From Methanolacinia sp964465295 (GTDB lineage Archaea; Halobacteriota; Methanomicrobia; Methanomicrobiales; Methanomicrobiaceae): a stretch of DNA of 17,301 nt. The position numbers were made by a program, and so were the translations under genes. Positions within the stretch are counted from its first letter, which is position 1. Each line of letters begins with the position of its first letter. The notes under the pieces were generated by a model, which was given only the letters and a program-made list of their open reading frames with translations, was not told the origin of the DNA and made no database searches. Below, one piece after another: positions 1-7,009 of this stretch. The DNA is taken from positions 1-17,301 of the forward strand of contig CAYXKC010000030.1 of the NCBI GenBank assembly GCA_964465295.1. Direction: 5' to 3'.

Positions 1-2
1 GA

Positions 3-30
3 GTTTATTTAAGTTGATTGAGATATAATA
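3..30 (+). promoter_or_regulatory. Likely promoter of the aIF5A-agmatinase operon
   Basis: The first 30 bases hold two A/T-rich boxes that could bind TBP: GTTTATTTAAG near 3-12 and GATATAATAAG near 20-30. Archaeal transcription usually begins about 25 bases after the TATA centre. The first box would give a leader of about 15 bases before the ATG at 48, and the second an almost leaderless message. No strong Shine-Dalgarno is seen. The window edge cuts off any upstream control region. Confidence 0.35.
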
Positions 31-47
31 AGTAGAGTTTGGTTATT

Positions 48-428
48 ATGAAAGAACAGACTGAAATCGGAAAGTTAAAGGAAGGCAGATATGTTGTCGT
101 CGAAGACGAACCCTGTAAAATTCTCTCGATCGCGACCTCAAAGCCGGGGAAACACGGCGCCGCAAAATCGAGGATCGACGTAATGGGCATCTTTGACGGT
201 GTTAAGCGTTCAATAGTCCAGCCAGTATCTGCAAAAACGTATGTTCCCATCGTAGAGAGAAGAACCGCACAGGTAATCTCAATCGCCGGCGACACTGTCC
301 AGCTGATGGACATAAAGGACTTCGAGATGTTCGAGCTCAATGTCGGAGCCGATAAGGCCTCTTCCCTCGAAGCCGGTTCGGAGATTCCTTATATATCGTC
401 CATGGGAAAGCGCAAGCTTGACGATTAA
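48..428 (+). CDS. eif5A: Translation factor aIF5A (hypusine-containing)
   Basis: Archaeal initiation/elongation factor 5A, which helps ribosomes form difficult peptide bonds such as polyproline. The product is about 126 residues, the normal archaeal size, with an N-terminal SH3-like barrel and a C-terminal OB fold. The modification loop TSKPGKHGAAK is present; by homology Lys35, in PGKHG, receives the aminobutyl group that makes deoxyhypusine. I chose the ATG at 48 because the protein then begins MKEQTEIGKLKEG; an in-frame TTG at 39 would add only three residues. The agmatinase gene starts 3 bases after the stop, so the two are almost certainly co-transcribed. That is meaningful because the hypusine precursor derives from polyamines made through agmatine. 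Identity is very secure. Confidence 0.96.
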   Translation: MKEQTEIGKLKEGRYVVVEDEPCKILSIATSKPGKHGAAKSRIDVMGIFDGVKRSIVQPVSAKTYVPIVERRTAQVISIAGDTVQLMDIKDFEMFELNVGADKASSLEAGSEIPYISSMGKRKLDD

Positions 429-431
429 GAT

Positions 432-1286
432 ATGGAAAATTTTTACCATTCAGTTTTTGCCGACGCCTCGTCTTCATATGAGGATTCGGAGATAATTATT
501 TTTGGAGTTCCTTATGACGGGACGACTTCGTATAAAGCGGGTACGCGTGATGCTCCTGCTGCGATAAGGGCTGTTACATACAATTTTGAGACATACCTGC
601 CCCGCCTGGATGTAGATCTTTCGGGCGTTTCCGTATGCGACCTTGGCAACCTGGAGATTGAATGCCTCCCGGATCTTGTAATAAATCAGGTTGAAGATAC
701 GATACGGGATATTGCTGCGGACGGGAAATTCCCGGTTATGATCGGGGGTGAGCATTCTGTAACCGTCGGTGCAGTCCGTGCGCTGTCTCCGGAATGCTAT
801 ATCGTTTGCGATGCTCATCTCGACCTCAGGGATGAGTTCGGGGGAACAATATACAATCATGCCTGTGTTACAAGGAGGGTGCTTGATCTTGGTGTCGGCG
901 ATGTGTTCGTTATAGGTGCAAGGAGCGGAACACTGGAAGAGTATGAGCTTGTTAAAAACGATCCCCGTCTGCATGTATACTCTCCCGAAGAGATCGATGC
1001 CCGCGGCCTTGATGCGGTTCTGGACGAGATCGAAGAGAAGGTCTCGGGAAAGAAGACATATCTCTCGATCGATGCCGATGCAGTCGACTGCTGCCTCACC
1101 CCCGGACTCGGCACGCCTGAACCTTTCGGGATAACTCCCGGGGATATAAGATCCGTTGTCGACAGGTTCGGGCCTTCCTGCTGCGGTTTCGATTACGTCG
1201 AGGTCTGCCCGATCGACAACGGCCAGACGGCAGCGGTTGCTGCAAAGATAATCCGTGATTTAATCGGGCTTAAAAACAGGAAATAA
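432..1286 (+). CDS. speB: Agmatinase / ureohydrolase family protein
   Basis: Probable agmatinase (agmatine to putrescine plus urea), a cytosolic binuclear manganese enzyme of the arginase/ureohydrolase superfamily. All metal-ligand motifs are visible: GGEHSVT (His108), DAHLD (Asp127, His129, Asp131) and SIDADAVD (Asp214, Asp216), followed by the TPGLGTPEPFG stretch near the active site. The 284-residue length is typical for archaeal SpeB. Two Cys (CC) follow the last Asp pair where many agmatinases have a Pro-Ala type sequence, so substrate preference is not certain. The gene follows aIF5A by 3 bases, suggesting it feeds hypusine formation directly or through putrescine/spermidine. Its stop lies 5 bases from the stop of the opposing gene. 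Arginase or another guanidino hydrolase is possible but less likely. Confidence 0.9.
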   Translation: MENFYHSVFADASSSYEDSEIIIFGVPYDGTTSYKAGTRDAPAAIRAVTYNFETYLPRLDVDLSGVSVCDLGNLEIECLPDLVINQVEDTIRDIAADGKFPVMIGGEHSVTVGAVRALSPECYIVCDAHLDLRDEFGGTIYNHACVTRRVLDLGVGDVFVIGARSGTLEEYELVKNDPRLHVYSPEEIDARGLDAVLDEIEEKVSGKKTYLSIDADAVDCCLTPGLGTPEPFGITPGDIRSVVDRFGPSCCGFDYVEVCPIDNGQTAAVAAKIIRDLIGLKNRK

Positions 1287-1291
1287 TTTTT

Positions 1292-2182
1292 TTAGGATTC
1301 AATAAGGTTTTTTGGGACATATATGTCTATTGTGTAGGATTTGAGCATATTCGGGTTAATAATGAAGTAATAATTGCCTGCCCCCTCGTAGAATTTATGG
1401 ACCCACTTGTATTCGTTCAGGTTTTCCCTTGATATCGCATTCTCGACCGTATCGTCGTTATCCGATGATTCCTTTTCTTCTGATTCTGTGAAAAAATCCT
1501 CGCTTGAAGAACCCTCTGATTTATCCTGTTCAATCGGAAGCGGACCTTCGGTGAGAGTATTGAGGATGTAAACCGGCCCTTCGGGATTGTCCGCATTCAT
1601 TACCTGGACGTTGACCCACGGGACGATGTAATGCATCTTTGAAGATTCTACACCGAGGCTCTCTCCTCCGCTGGCTACAAGCCCTTCGACCTCTCCTGAA
1701 TCGTCATCTCCGCCTTCAGTATCAAATCCCACATCTCCCATCGCTTCAATCCTCGCATCAATTTCCCAGAGAGGGAATGGAATATTGATGATCTGTGTTG
1801 TTGCATCCCACTGCCCGTTTATTGTTGCATAGAGCACCATCTCTTTTTCCTCAGGCCGGGTGTATGCGGGGATTGAAAAGCCGAAGTCCTTCACGTGATC
1901 TTCCCACTGGATATTATACGTGGAAGGGTCGACGAACTGGACGTTGTGTGCCGTTCCGTCCCAGGCCGGTGTGGATGTGGCTGTTACCTCCATTACCAGG
2001 GAAGGGGTATAGGGATTGTCTTTCGCTCCTTCCGGAACCGGGATCTTGGATGGGAGTTTGGTGGTTGCCGTCTGCTGGGCCGGCAGTACCGACTCCCCGT
2101 CCATCATAGGTTTCACGACAAAAGCAAGAACTAGAACAATAAGAATAGCTGTAATAAAAACTATAAGATCCTGCTTCTGCAT
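1292..2182 (-). CDS. Membrane-anchored acidic extracytoplasmic protein, unknown function
   Basis: I do not recognise this 296-residue protein. A strongly hydrophobic segment at about residues 6-27 follows MQKQD, which indicates an N-terminal anchor or uncleaved signal with the rest outside the membrane. A Pro/Thr-rich linker (about 30-60) leads into a beta-rich region with many Trp and aromatic residues. Two Asp/Glu/Ser-rich stretches (about 149-181 and 220-255) look disordered. The C-terminus (about 257-296) is again aromatic and ordered. The start has no Shine-Dalgarno, but a TATA-like box lies about 31 bases upstream, so the mRNA may be nearly leaderless. It converges on the agmatinase gene. 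The acidic low-complexity stretches suggest a surface protein, possibly calcium-binding or envelope-related, but nothing seen fixes a role. Confidence 0.75.
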   Translation of the reverse strand: MQKQDLIVFITAILIVLVLAFVVKPMMDGESVLPAQQTATTKLPSKIPVPEGAKDNPYTPSLVMEVTATSTPAWDGTAHNVQFVDPSTYNIQWEDHVKDFGFSIPAYTRPEEKEMVLYATINGQWDATTQIINIPFPLWEIDARIEAMGDVGFDTEGGDDDSGEVEGLVASGGESLGVESSKMHYIVPWVNVQVMNADNPEGPVYILNTLTEGPLPIEQDKSEGSSSEDFFTESEEKESSDNDDTVENAISRENLNEYKWVHKFYEGAGNYYFIINPNMLKSYTIDIYVPKNLIES

Positions 2183-2203
2183 ATCAATATAATTTTCAAT
2201 AAT

Positions 2204-2218
2204 AATGTTATTTATAGG
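2204..2218 (-). promoter_or_regulatory. TATA box giving a near-leaderless transcript
   Basis: Read on the minus strand, CCTATAAATAA lies about 25-36 bases before the ATG at 2182. With usual archaeal spacing, transcription would start only a few bases before the ATG. This agrees with the absence of a Shine-Dalgarno there. Confidence 0.4.
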
Positions 2219-2246
2219 TAAGTTTTTTGATATTTTTTTAAAAGAG

Positions 2247-2277
2247 AAGGAATTTTATTTTTTTAATTCCTTTTTTT
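2247..2277. terminator. Hairpin with T-rich flank between nrdD and the acidic protein gene
   Basis: AAGGAATT (2247-2254) and AATTCCTT (2265-2272) form a perfect 8-bp stem around a 10-base T-rich loop. Five more Ts follow on the plus strand. On the minus strand, the direction of nrdD, the stem is followed by CTCTTTT. It lies 43 bases past the nrdD stop and before the promoter of the next gene, a sensible place to end the nrdH-nrdD transcript. Confidence 0.5.
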
Positions 2278-2319
2278 GGAATGATTTATTTTTTTCATCT
2301 AACTGCCGCAGCAGGAAAA

Positions 2320-4521
2320 TCAGACTCTTGCTCCTGTATCGTAGGGAGAAAGAGCCGATTCAGGTGTTTTATCATGTTTGTATTCCTTGAACTGTTTGAG
2401 TGCAACCGTGAGATCTCTCGTAAATGCGAAGTATCCAATCTGGGTATTCCTGCACAGGTTCATCGCCATATCCATCAGTCCCCGCGGATCGGGTCTCGAC
2501 TCCCCGAGCCAGATGTGGAATATATTTCCTCCGTCGACTATGGGGAAGAATACATGCTCGATCTCCATTCTCTTGGTCAGGGTCACATCTGCCCCGGGAG
2601 TCACATGCGTTCCGTTCGTATAGTATATCGGGAGGTCGAATGTCGTTCCAAGCTGTTCAAGTGCGGTCTCAAGATCGCCTTTCATTACCTTTTCGGCATG
2701 TTCGCGGAAGCGGCTGTCGATGAGATCGGCAACCCCGAATCTCTGGCCGGTGGTCTCTGCAGGAGTTCTTGCAAGGGCGATAGTCATGTTGTGCTTTGTT
2801 GAGAGCTCTTTTGCATACATCTCAAGCTCGGTCATCGCTCTTACGGCAAGCCTGAACGCATCCTTGCTTTCATGAAGCTGGGAGCCGATGTGATGCTGGA
2901 TCATCTCGTTAACCCCTACGATGCCTATTGTATATACAAGTCCTTCAAGATCGACTGCAACAGACCCGCGAACCTCTCCTTCTGGATCGTTAGGGTCTTT
3001 AGGCCTCTGCATTGCAAACGGCATCCTCCCTTTGGACCTGATATTGTTCATCCATCTTCTCTTTATCTTAAAGACCTCGACGGCGATGTCCATGAGTTTT
3101 TTAAGTTCGGCAAAAAGTCTTTCATCATCTCCTTCGGCCTTATATGCCGCCCTGGGGCAGTTGACCGTAATAACTCCCCATGAGCCCATTGAGAAATGCC
3201 TCCCGTCCCTGAAGTACATCTTGTCTTCAAAGTGGTCGTCTCCCTCTGCAACTGATGAGAACTGGTATGCACAGCACTGGTAGCATGAGATTCCTTCGCC
3301 TGCTCCTCTGTAAGGCGGGATCTGGTTGTCGTAATATGGGGTTCCGAATTTTGAAGCCAGTTCGAATGTCATGAGATAGAGATCGTTGTATGTGGGGAGA
3401 TCGGTGTTTTGTGAGTTGAACTCCTCGTCCTCTTCCATAAAATCAGGCTCGATGCTGATCTCGGGTTTGGGGAAATTGAAGGGTTTTCCCCAGTAATCCC
3501 CTTCATACATAACCTCCATCAGCGCTTTGAAGAGAAGTCTTACCTCCCGCTCGAACTCCGAATATGTCCTGAGGGATGCCTGGACTCCGTCCCAGACCTT
3601 TCCCTTGTAAACACAGGGCTTATCTTTCCAGAGTTTCGGCACACCGGGACTGAGCTGGACCGAGGAGAATACAACCTGTCCGCCTCTTGCAACCATCATC
3701 TGCGTCATCTCGTAGACGAACATCTGCATATGCTGCTTTATGCCGTCGTAGTCCATTCCCTCGAAGTAGGGTGCAATGAAGGTGAGAAAATTATAGTATC
3801 CCTGTCCGCCGGCGAAGTTTGTCTGTGCGCTCCCGAGTGCCTTTACTGCATGGAGTATCGCAACCTCGGCACGTTTTGCAGGGCCTGCAACCGACGCCTT
3901 CGTTCCGTTTCCGTCAGGCATCAGGCCGTAATAGAAGAAATATCTGAGGTCCCAGTCCTGGCAGAACGGCCTTGTCCCGAAATATTCGAGGTCATGGATG
4001 TGGAGATCTCCGGAAAGATGGAAATCCGCGAGATCGGGGGGAAGCTGCAGCAGGTACTGCTCCTTGCTGATCTTGTCCGCCTTCTTCTTGTGGGATGTCT
4101 CTGCATTCTCCTGGAGGTTTGCATTGTCGTGCGCCTCAAATCCGCTGCCCACATCGATTAAGTGCGCATCAAAGACAGGGGTACCCACCCTTGTGCTGAC
4201 ATTTCTGAACTGCTGGAGATCCCTTTCAAGGAGGGCGATATTCATAATCTCCCTGATTAGGGGTCCGCTTAAAAATTTAAGTCCCAGTTTCTGGATCCTG
4301 TTCTCAACACTCAGGGCAATTTCACGGGCCAGGTCCTCGTCCGCGGCACTCCCGCCGTAAAACTCTTCGACCAGTTTTGATTCCGTCAATAGCTGCTGAA
4401 CAATTCTTTCCCTGTCCCAGTCAAGGATAAGCCCCCGTGATGTCCTTACTTTCGGCAGGTCCGGAACTGCGAATCCGTCAAGGGTTCGTTGTTGGGATTG
4501 TTTGTGCCGGTCCCTCGTCAT
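2320..4521 (-). CDS. nrdD: Anaerobic ribonucleoside-triphosphate reductase (class III), C-terminal radical domain absent
   Basis: Class III ribonucleotide reductase large subunit, 733 residues, making deoxynucleotides without oxygen. An ATP-cone (about 24-115) gives allosteric control, followed by the ten-stranded catalytic barrel. Visible family landmarks are the HIHDLEYF/RPFCQDWDLR stretch (Cys187), QTNFAGGQGYYNF, and ISCYQCCAYQF (Cys413, 416, 417), which should supply the catalytic cysteines. The ending is odd. After IGYFAFTRDLTV (ending near 706) the protein runs ALKQFKEYK and stops 27 residues on. Relatives as I know them place Cys there, then a Cys4 zinc site and the glycyl-radical RITGY motif. 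None of these is in this frame or in the other two minus-strand frames up to the hairpin. Shine-Dalgarno GGGGGAG overlaps the nrdH stop, 3 bases upstream. No activase gene (nrdG) is adjacent. Family assignment is firm; activity is uncertain. Confidence 0.93.
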   Translation of the reverse strand: MTRDRHKQSQQRTLDGFAVPDLPKVRTSRGLILDWDRERIVQQLLTESKLVEEFYGGSAADEDLAREIALSVENRIQKLGLKFLSGPLIREIMNIALLERDLQQFRNVSTRVGTPVFDAHLIDVGSGFEAHDNANLQENAETSHKKKADKISKEQYLLQLPPDLADFHLSGDLHIHDLEYFGTRPFCQDWDLRYFFYYGLMPDGNGTKASVAGPAKRAEVAILHAVKALGSAQTNFAGGQGYYNFLTFIAPYFEGMDYDGIKQHMQMFVYEMTQMMVARGGQVVFSSVQLSPGVPKLWKDKPCVYKGKVWDGVQASLRTYSEFEREVRLLFKALMEVMYEGDYWGKPFNFPKPEISIEPDFMEEDEEFNSQNTDLPTYNDLYLMTFELASKFGTPYYDNQIPPYRGAGEGISCYQCCAYQFSSVAEGDDHFEDKMYFRDGRHFSMGSWGVITVNCPRAAYKAEGDDERLFAELKKLMDIAVEVFKIKRRWMNNIRSKGRMPFAMQRPKDPNDPEGEVRGSVAVDLEGLVYTIGIVGVNEMIQHHIGSQLHESKDAFRLAVRAMTELEMYAKELSTKHNMTIALARTPAETTGQRFGVADLIDSRFREHAEKVMKGDLETALEQLGTTFDLPIYYTNGTHVTPGADVTLTKRMEIEHVFFPIVDGGNIFHIWLGESRPDPRGLMDMAMNLCRNTQIGYFAFTRDLTVALKQFKEYKHDKTPESALSPYDTGARV

Positions 4522-4524
4522 TCT

Positions 4525-4794
4525 TTACTCCCCCTTGCAAAGAGGGAGTACTTTCTCTTCGATGACAGCTCCGTTTTTGAATATATCAGCCGAAGTCAGG
4601 AATGTATCGCCAACCTGCAGCACCGGCGCTTCCCTGACGAAAACGTTATTCAAACGGAGTTCTGTCATATTTTCAGGAAGCGAAAGGTCGAGTTCCTTAT
4701 ATTCCAGTTCTTTTGACTTCAGGAATCTCTTTAATATTTCACAGTTTGGACAGATTTCAAGTGAGTATACGGTTATTTGCGGATTATCAGACAC
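4525..4794 (-). CDS. nrdH: Glutaredoxin-like protein, probable reductant for NrdD
   Basis: An 89-residue thioredoxin-fold redoxin. The redox motif CPNC is at Cys15-Cys18 after the first beta strand, and the cis-proline loop EAPVL follows near residue 57; both are glutaredoxin/NrdH hallmarks. The start is a GTG preceded by GGGGGAG at good spacing. It lies 3 bases upstream of nrdD in the same direction, so the two form an operon. Some class III reductases, including methanogen ones, take electrons from an NrdH-type redoxin instead of formate, and this pairing points to that subtype. It might also serve general thiol reduction. Its own reductase (ferredoxin- or F420-dependent) is not in the window. 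Confidence 0.85.
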   Translation of the reverse strand: MSDNPQITVYSLEICPNCEILKRFLKSKELEYKELDLSLPENMTELRLNNVFVREAPVLQVGDTFLTSADIFKNGAVIEEKVLPLCKGE

Positions 4795-4963
4795 TAAAAA
4801 ACTCCCCCTTCAGGTGGTTATATGTAAATTGTTTAAAATGAGTAAAAACCCTATCGTTGTTTACCTGTTTCATTGATGATCTCCCTTATATGAATTATTT
4901 ATATTAATTTTTACTTCTTGGTTTTGGGATGAATTGATTAAGTTATGAATTAGAATATAATCA
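4795..4963. promoter_or_regulatory. Divergent promoter region between nrdH-nrdD and thpR-cca
   Basis: This 169-base A/T-rich spacer separates two operons transcribed outward. Toward nrdH (minus strand) the string TTACATATAA near 4826-4837 is a plausible TATA box. Toward thpR (plus strand) TTATTTATATTAAT near 4896-4909 or GAATATAATC just before the ATG could serve. I see no convincing inverted repeat. Confidence 0.35.
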
Positions 4964-5503
4964 ATGGTAAGGGTTTTCATTGCAGTTGAAATTCCTGAAG
5001 AATTTCGCCGCTTTATAGGGGAGATCCAGAACGAACTCAGGTTTTCGAAGGCAAAGCTGGGTTATGTGGATCCCGAAATAGCCCATATTACAATAAAATT
5101 CATAGGAGAAGTTTCGCCGGAGAAGGTTTCGTCTATTAAAGGAGCCCTTAATAGACTGGAGTTTAGTCCTTTCGGGATCACGTTTCACGGGGTATCTTTC
5201 AATAATCCTTCAAGGCCCCGGGTGATATGGGCCAACGGATTTGACGGCGGGGAGTCGCCGAAACTGAACTCTGCGTTAGAAGATCTTCTCGAACCGGAAG
5301 GAATCCTGCGCGAGAAGAGAAAGTTCAGGCCACATGTAACTCTTGCACGGGTGAAGAGCTTCCACCCGTCCCTGGCTTCGATCGCGGCCTCTTTTCAGGA
5401 TTATGATTTCGGTTCGTTTACGGTCGACTCCGTCATACTCAAAAGCAGTATTTTAAAGCCTTCAGGCCCAGTATATGATGATTTGATGGAGGTTAAATTT
5501 TGA
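4964..5503 (+). CDS. thpR: RNA 2',3'-cyclic phosphodiesterase / 2'-5' RNA ligase
   Basis: A cytosolic 2H phosphoesterase of 179 residues, the normal size for archaeal LigT/ThpR. The two catalytic HxT motifs are clear: His41-Ile-Thr43 (HITIKF) and His124-Val-Thr126 (HVTLAR), each in one lobe of the bilobed fold. Family members hydrolyse RNA 2',3'-cyclic phosphates to 2'-phosphates and can ligate tRNA halves in vitro; the true substrate in archaea is unsettled. The N-terminus MVRVFIAVEIPEE is typical and fixes the ATG. The stop overlaps the TTG start of cca by four bases, a tight coupling that places it in RNA end processing. Confidence 0.92.
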   Translation: MVRVFIAVEIPEEFRRFIGEIQNELRFSKAKLGYVDPEIAHITIKFIGEVSPEKVSSIKGALNRLEFSPFGITFHGVSFNNPSRPRVIWANGFDGGESPKLNSALEDLLEPEGILREKRKFRPHVTLARVKSFHPSLASIAASFQDYDFGSFTVDSVILKSSILKPSGPVYDDLMEVKF

Positions 5504-6879
5504 ACAGGGCCTCAATCGAAAAAGAATGCCTTGAGAGAATTCGCCCCGGTGAAGAGGAGATCCGCTTAATCGGTGAGATGGCGAAGGCACTCGTCCGCGA
5601 GATAGACGATTCAGGTCAGGCAAAGGGAATGGTGACCGGCTCGGTTGCGCGTAATACCTGGGTCTCGGGTGACCGGGACCTGGATGTCTTCATGCTCTTC
5701 GATCCTTCTATAACGCGGGAGGACCTGGAGAAAAGAGGCATGGCTCTTGCAAGGGATATCGCAACCCGTTTTGGGGGTGAAATTGTTGAAAAGTATGCAG
5801 AGCATCCCTATGTCAACACCCAGATAAACGGTTTCGACGTTGATCTGGTTCCATGCTATGATGTCGGGAGCGCGTCAAAGATCCAGAGCGCTGTTGACAG
5901 GACTCCTTTTCATACCCGGTACATCCGGGAGCGTGTGGACAACCTGACCGGGGATATTCTTCTTCTGAAGCAGTTTGCAAAGTCTTGCGGGGTATATGGT
6001 TCGGATCATATGACCGAAGGGTTTGCAGGCTACCTGTGCGAACTTCTTGTTCTAAATTACGGGAGTTTTGAGGATGTTGTCAGGAATGCAGCGGCCTGGA
6101 TGCCGGGAACGATAATCGATATCGAGGGCCACCGTGCGAAGGATTTCGACGAACCTCTTGTAGTGGTCGATCCCGTCGATCCTGAAAGAAACGTGGCTTC
6201 ATCCCTCTCATGTACTAAGATGTTTGAGTTCTCGGCTTTCTGCAGCGATTATCTTGATTCTCCTTCGAAGGTATTCTTCAAAATACCTGAACAAAAGATG
6301 ATCTCACGCGAAGATTTCAATGATGAGATCCGCAGGCGTGGCACACATCTTTACTCCCTGGTATTTGAAAATCCCTATTCCGTTCCCGACATCCTCGTAC
6401 CCCAGTTGAGAAAGAGTCTCAGGAGTATAGAAAACCTCTTTGAAAGGAATGATTTTCGTGTTTTCAGGAGCGATTGCCACATGGGCCTGGAGAGATCCGT
6501 GCTGCTCTTCGAGTTGCTCGATGAAGAGCTTCCTCCCGTAATAAAAAGAGCAGGACCTCCTGTATGGAACAGGAGTAATGCTGACAAATTTCTAAAAAAA
6601 CACCTGGGTATGACTTATTCCGGACCTTACATAGAGGATGGAAGATATATGGTCGAGATCGGCAGGAAGCACCTGAACGTTCTTTCTCTCCTGAAATCCG
6701 TTGAGCTGACTGGTGCAGGGCTCGGGAAAAACGTGAAGAAGTCTATGGAAGGAGACTACTCAATCAACCGTAATGAAGAGATCTGGGACGAGGAGTTCTC
6801 AGGCTTCCTGTATGATTACATATATAAAAAATCTCCCAATGTCAAAATACTTCAGGAGAGTGGTGACGCATCCCGATAA
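5500..6879 (+). CDS. cca: CCA tRNA nucleotidyltransferase (archaeal class I)
   Basis: Adds or repairs the 3' CCA of tRNAs using CTP and ATP without a nucleic-acid template. The length of 459 residues fits archaeal class I enzymes. The nucleotidyltransferase head is clear: GSVARNTW then GDRDLDVF supplies two catalytic aspartates (Asp60, Asp62), and GFDVDLVPCY (about 111-120) supplies the third. The central and tail domains follow. The start is a TTG at 5500, backed by GGAGG nine bases upstream, and it overlaps the thpR stop as TTGA, indicating translational coupling. After the stop, CATCC/GGATG arms (6869-6873, 6886-6890) and an eight-T run at 6895-6902 look like a terminator. Confidence 0.95.
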   Translation: MNRASIEKECLERIRPGEEEIRLIGEMAKALVREIDDSGQAKGMVTGSVARNTWVSGDRDLDVFMLFDPSITREDLEKRGMALARDIATRFGGEIVEKYAEHPYVNTQINGFDVDLVPCYDVGSASKIQSAVDRTPFHTRYIRERVDNLTGDILLLKQFAKSCGVYGSDHMTEGFAGYLCELLVLNYGSFEDVVRNAAAWMPGTIIDIEGHRAKDFDEPLVVVDPVDPERNVASSLSCTKMFEFSAFCSDYLDSPSKVFFKIPEQKMISREDFNDEIRRRGTHLYSLVFENPYSVPDILVPQLRKSLRSIENLFERNDFRVFRSDCHMGLERSVLLFELLDEELPPVIKRAGPPVWNRSNADKFLKKHLGMTYSGPYIEDGRYMVEIGRKHLNVLSLLKSVELTGAGLGKNVKKSMEGDYSINRNEEIWDEEFSGFLYDYIYKKSPNVKILQESGDASR

Positions 6880-6902
6880 CCTTCAGGATGGCTCTTTTTT
6901 TT
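6869..6902 (+). terminator. Probable terminator of thpR-cca
   Basis: A weak 5-bp inverted repeat (CATCC at 6869-6873, GGATG at 6886-6890) spans the cca stop codon. It is followed by GCTC and eight Ts ending at 6902. Archaeal termination relies mainly on such T-runs, so this is a likely end of the operon transcript. Confidence 0.45.
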
Positions 6903-6930
6903 ATGGTTTTGTAGATCATCTTCCTGACAA

Positions 6931-6958
6931 ACTATATATTTTTTAAAACTCTATATAT
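6931..6958 (+). promoter_or_regulatory. Promoter of the AbrB-PhoU regulator gene
   Basis: Two TATA-like boxes occur, ACTATATATTTTTT near 6931-6944 and CTATATATG near 6951-6959. The second would start RNA about 25-30 bases before the ATG at 7010, leaving room for the GGAAGAG ribosome site at about 6995-7001. Confidence 0.4.
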
Positions 6959-7009
6959 GACTATCATATGCCGGGCCCGGCATTTTGTTCCGGCTGGAAG
7001 AGTGTTTAT

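Noticed and set aside
2320..2400. Frameshift hiding the NrdD glycyl-radical motif
   Set aside because: I translated the other two minus-strand frames downstream; neither shows CxxC pairs or RxxGY before the A/T-rich terminator.
2281..2802. Long plus-strand open frames antisense to nrdD (also near 3730-4360)
   Set aside because: They lie wholly within the clear nrdD frame, have no ribosome sites, and their peptides resemble no protein family.
2320..4521. Intein in nrdD, as found in some methanogens
   Set aside because: The protein is collinear with the family and has no Hint-type blocks or size increase.
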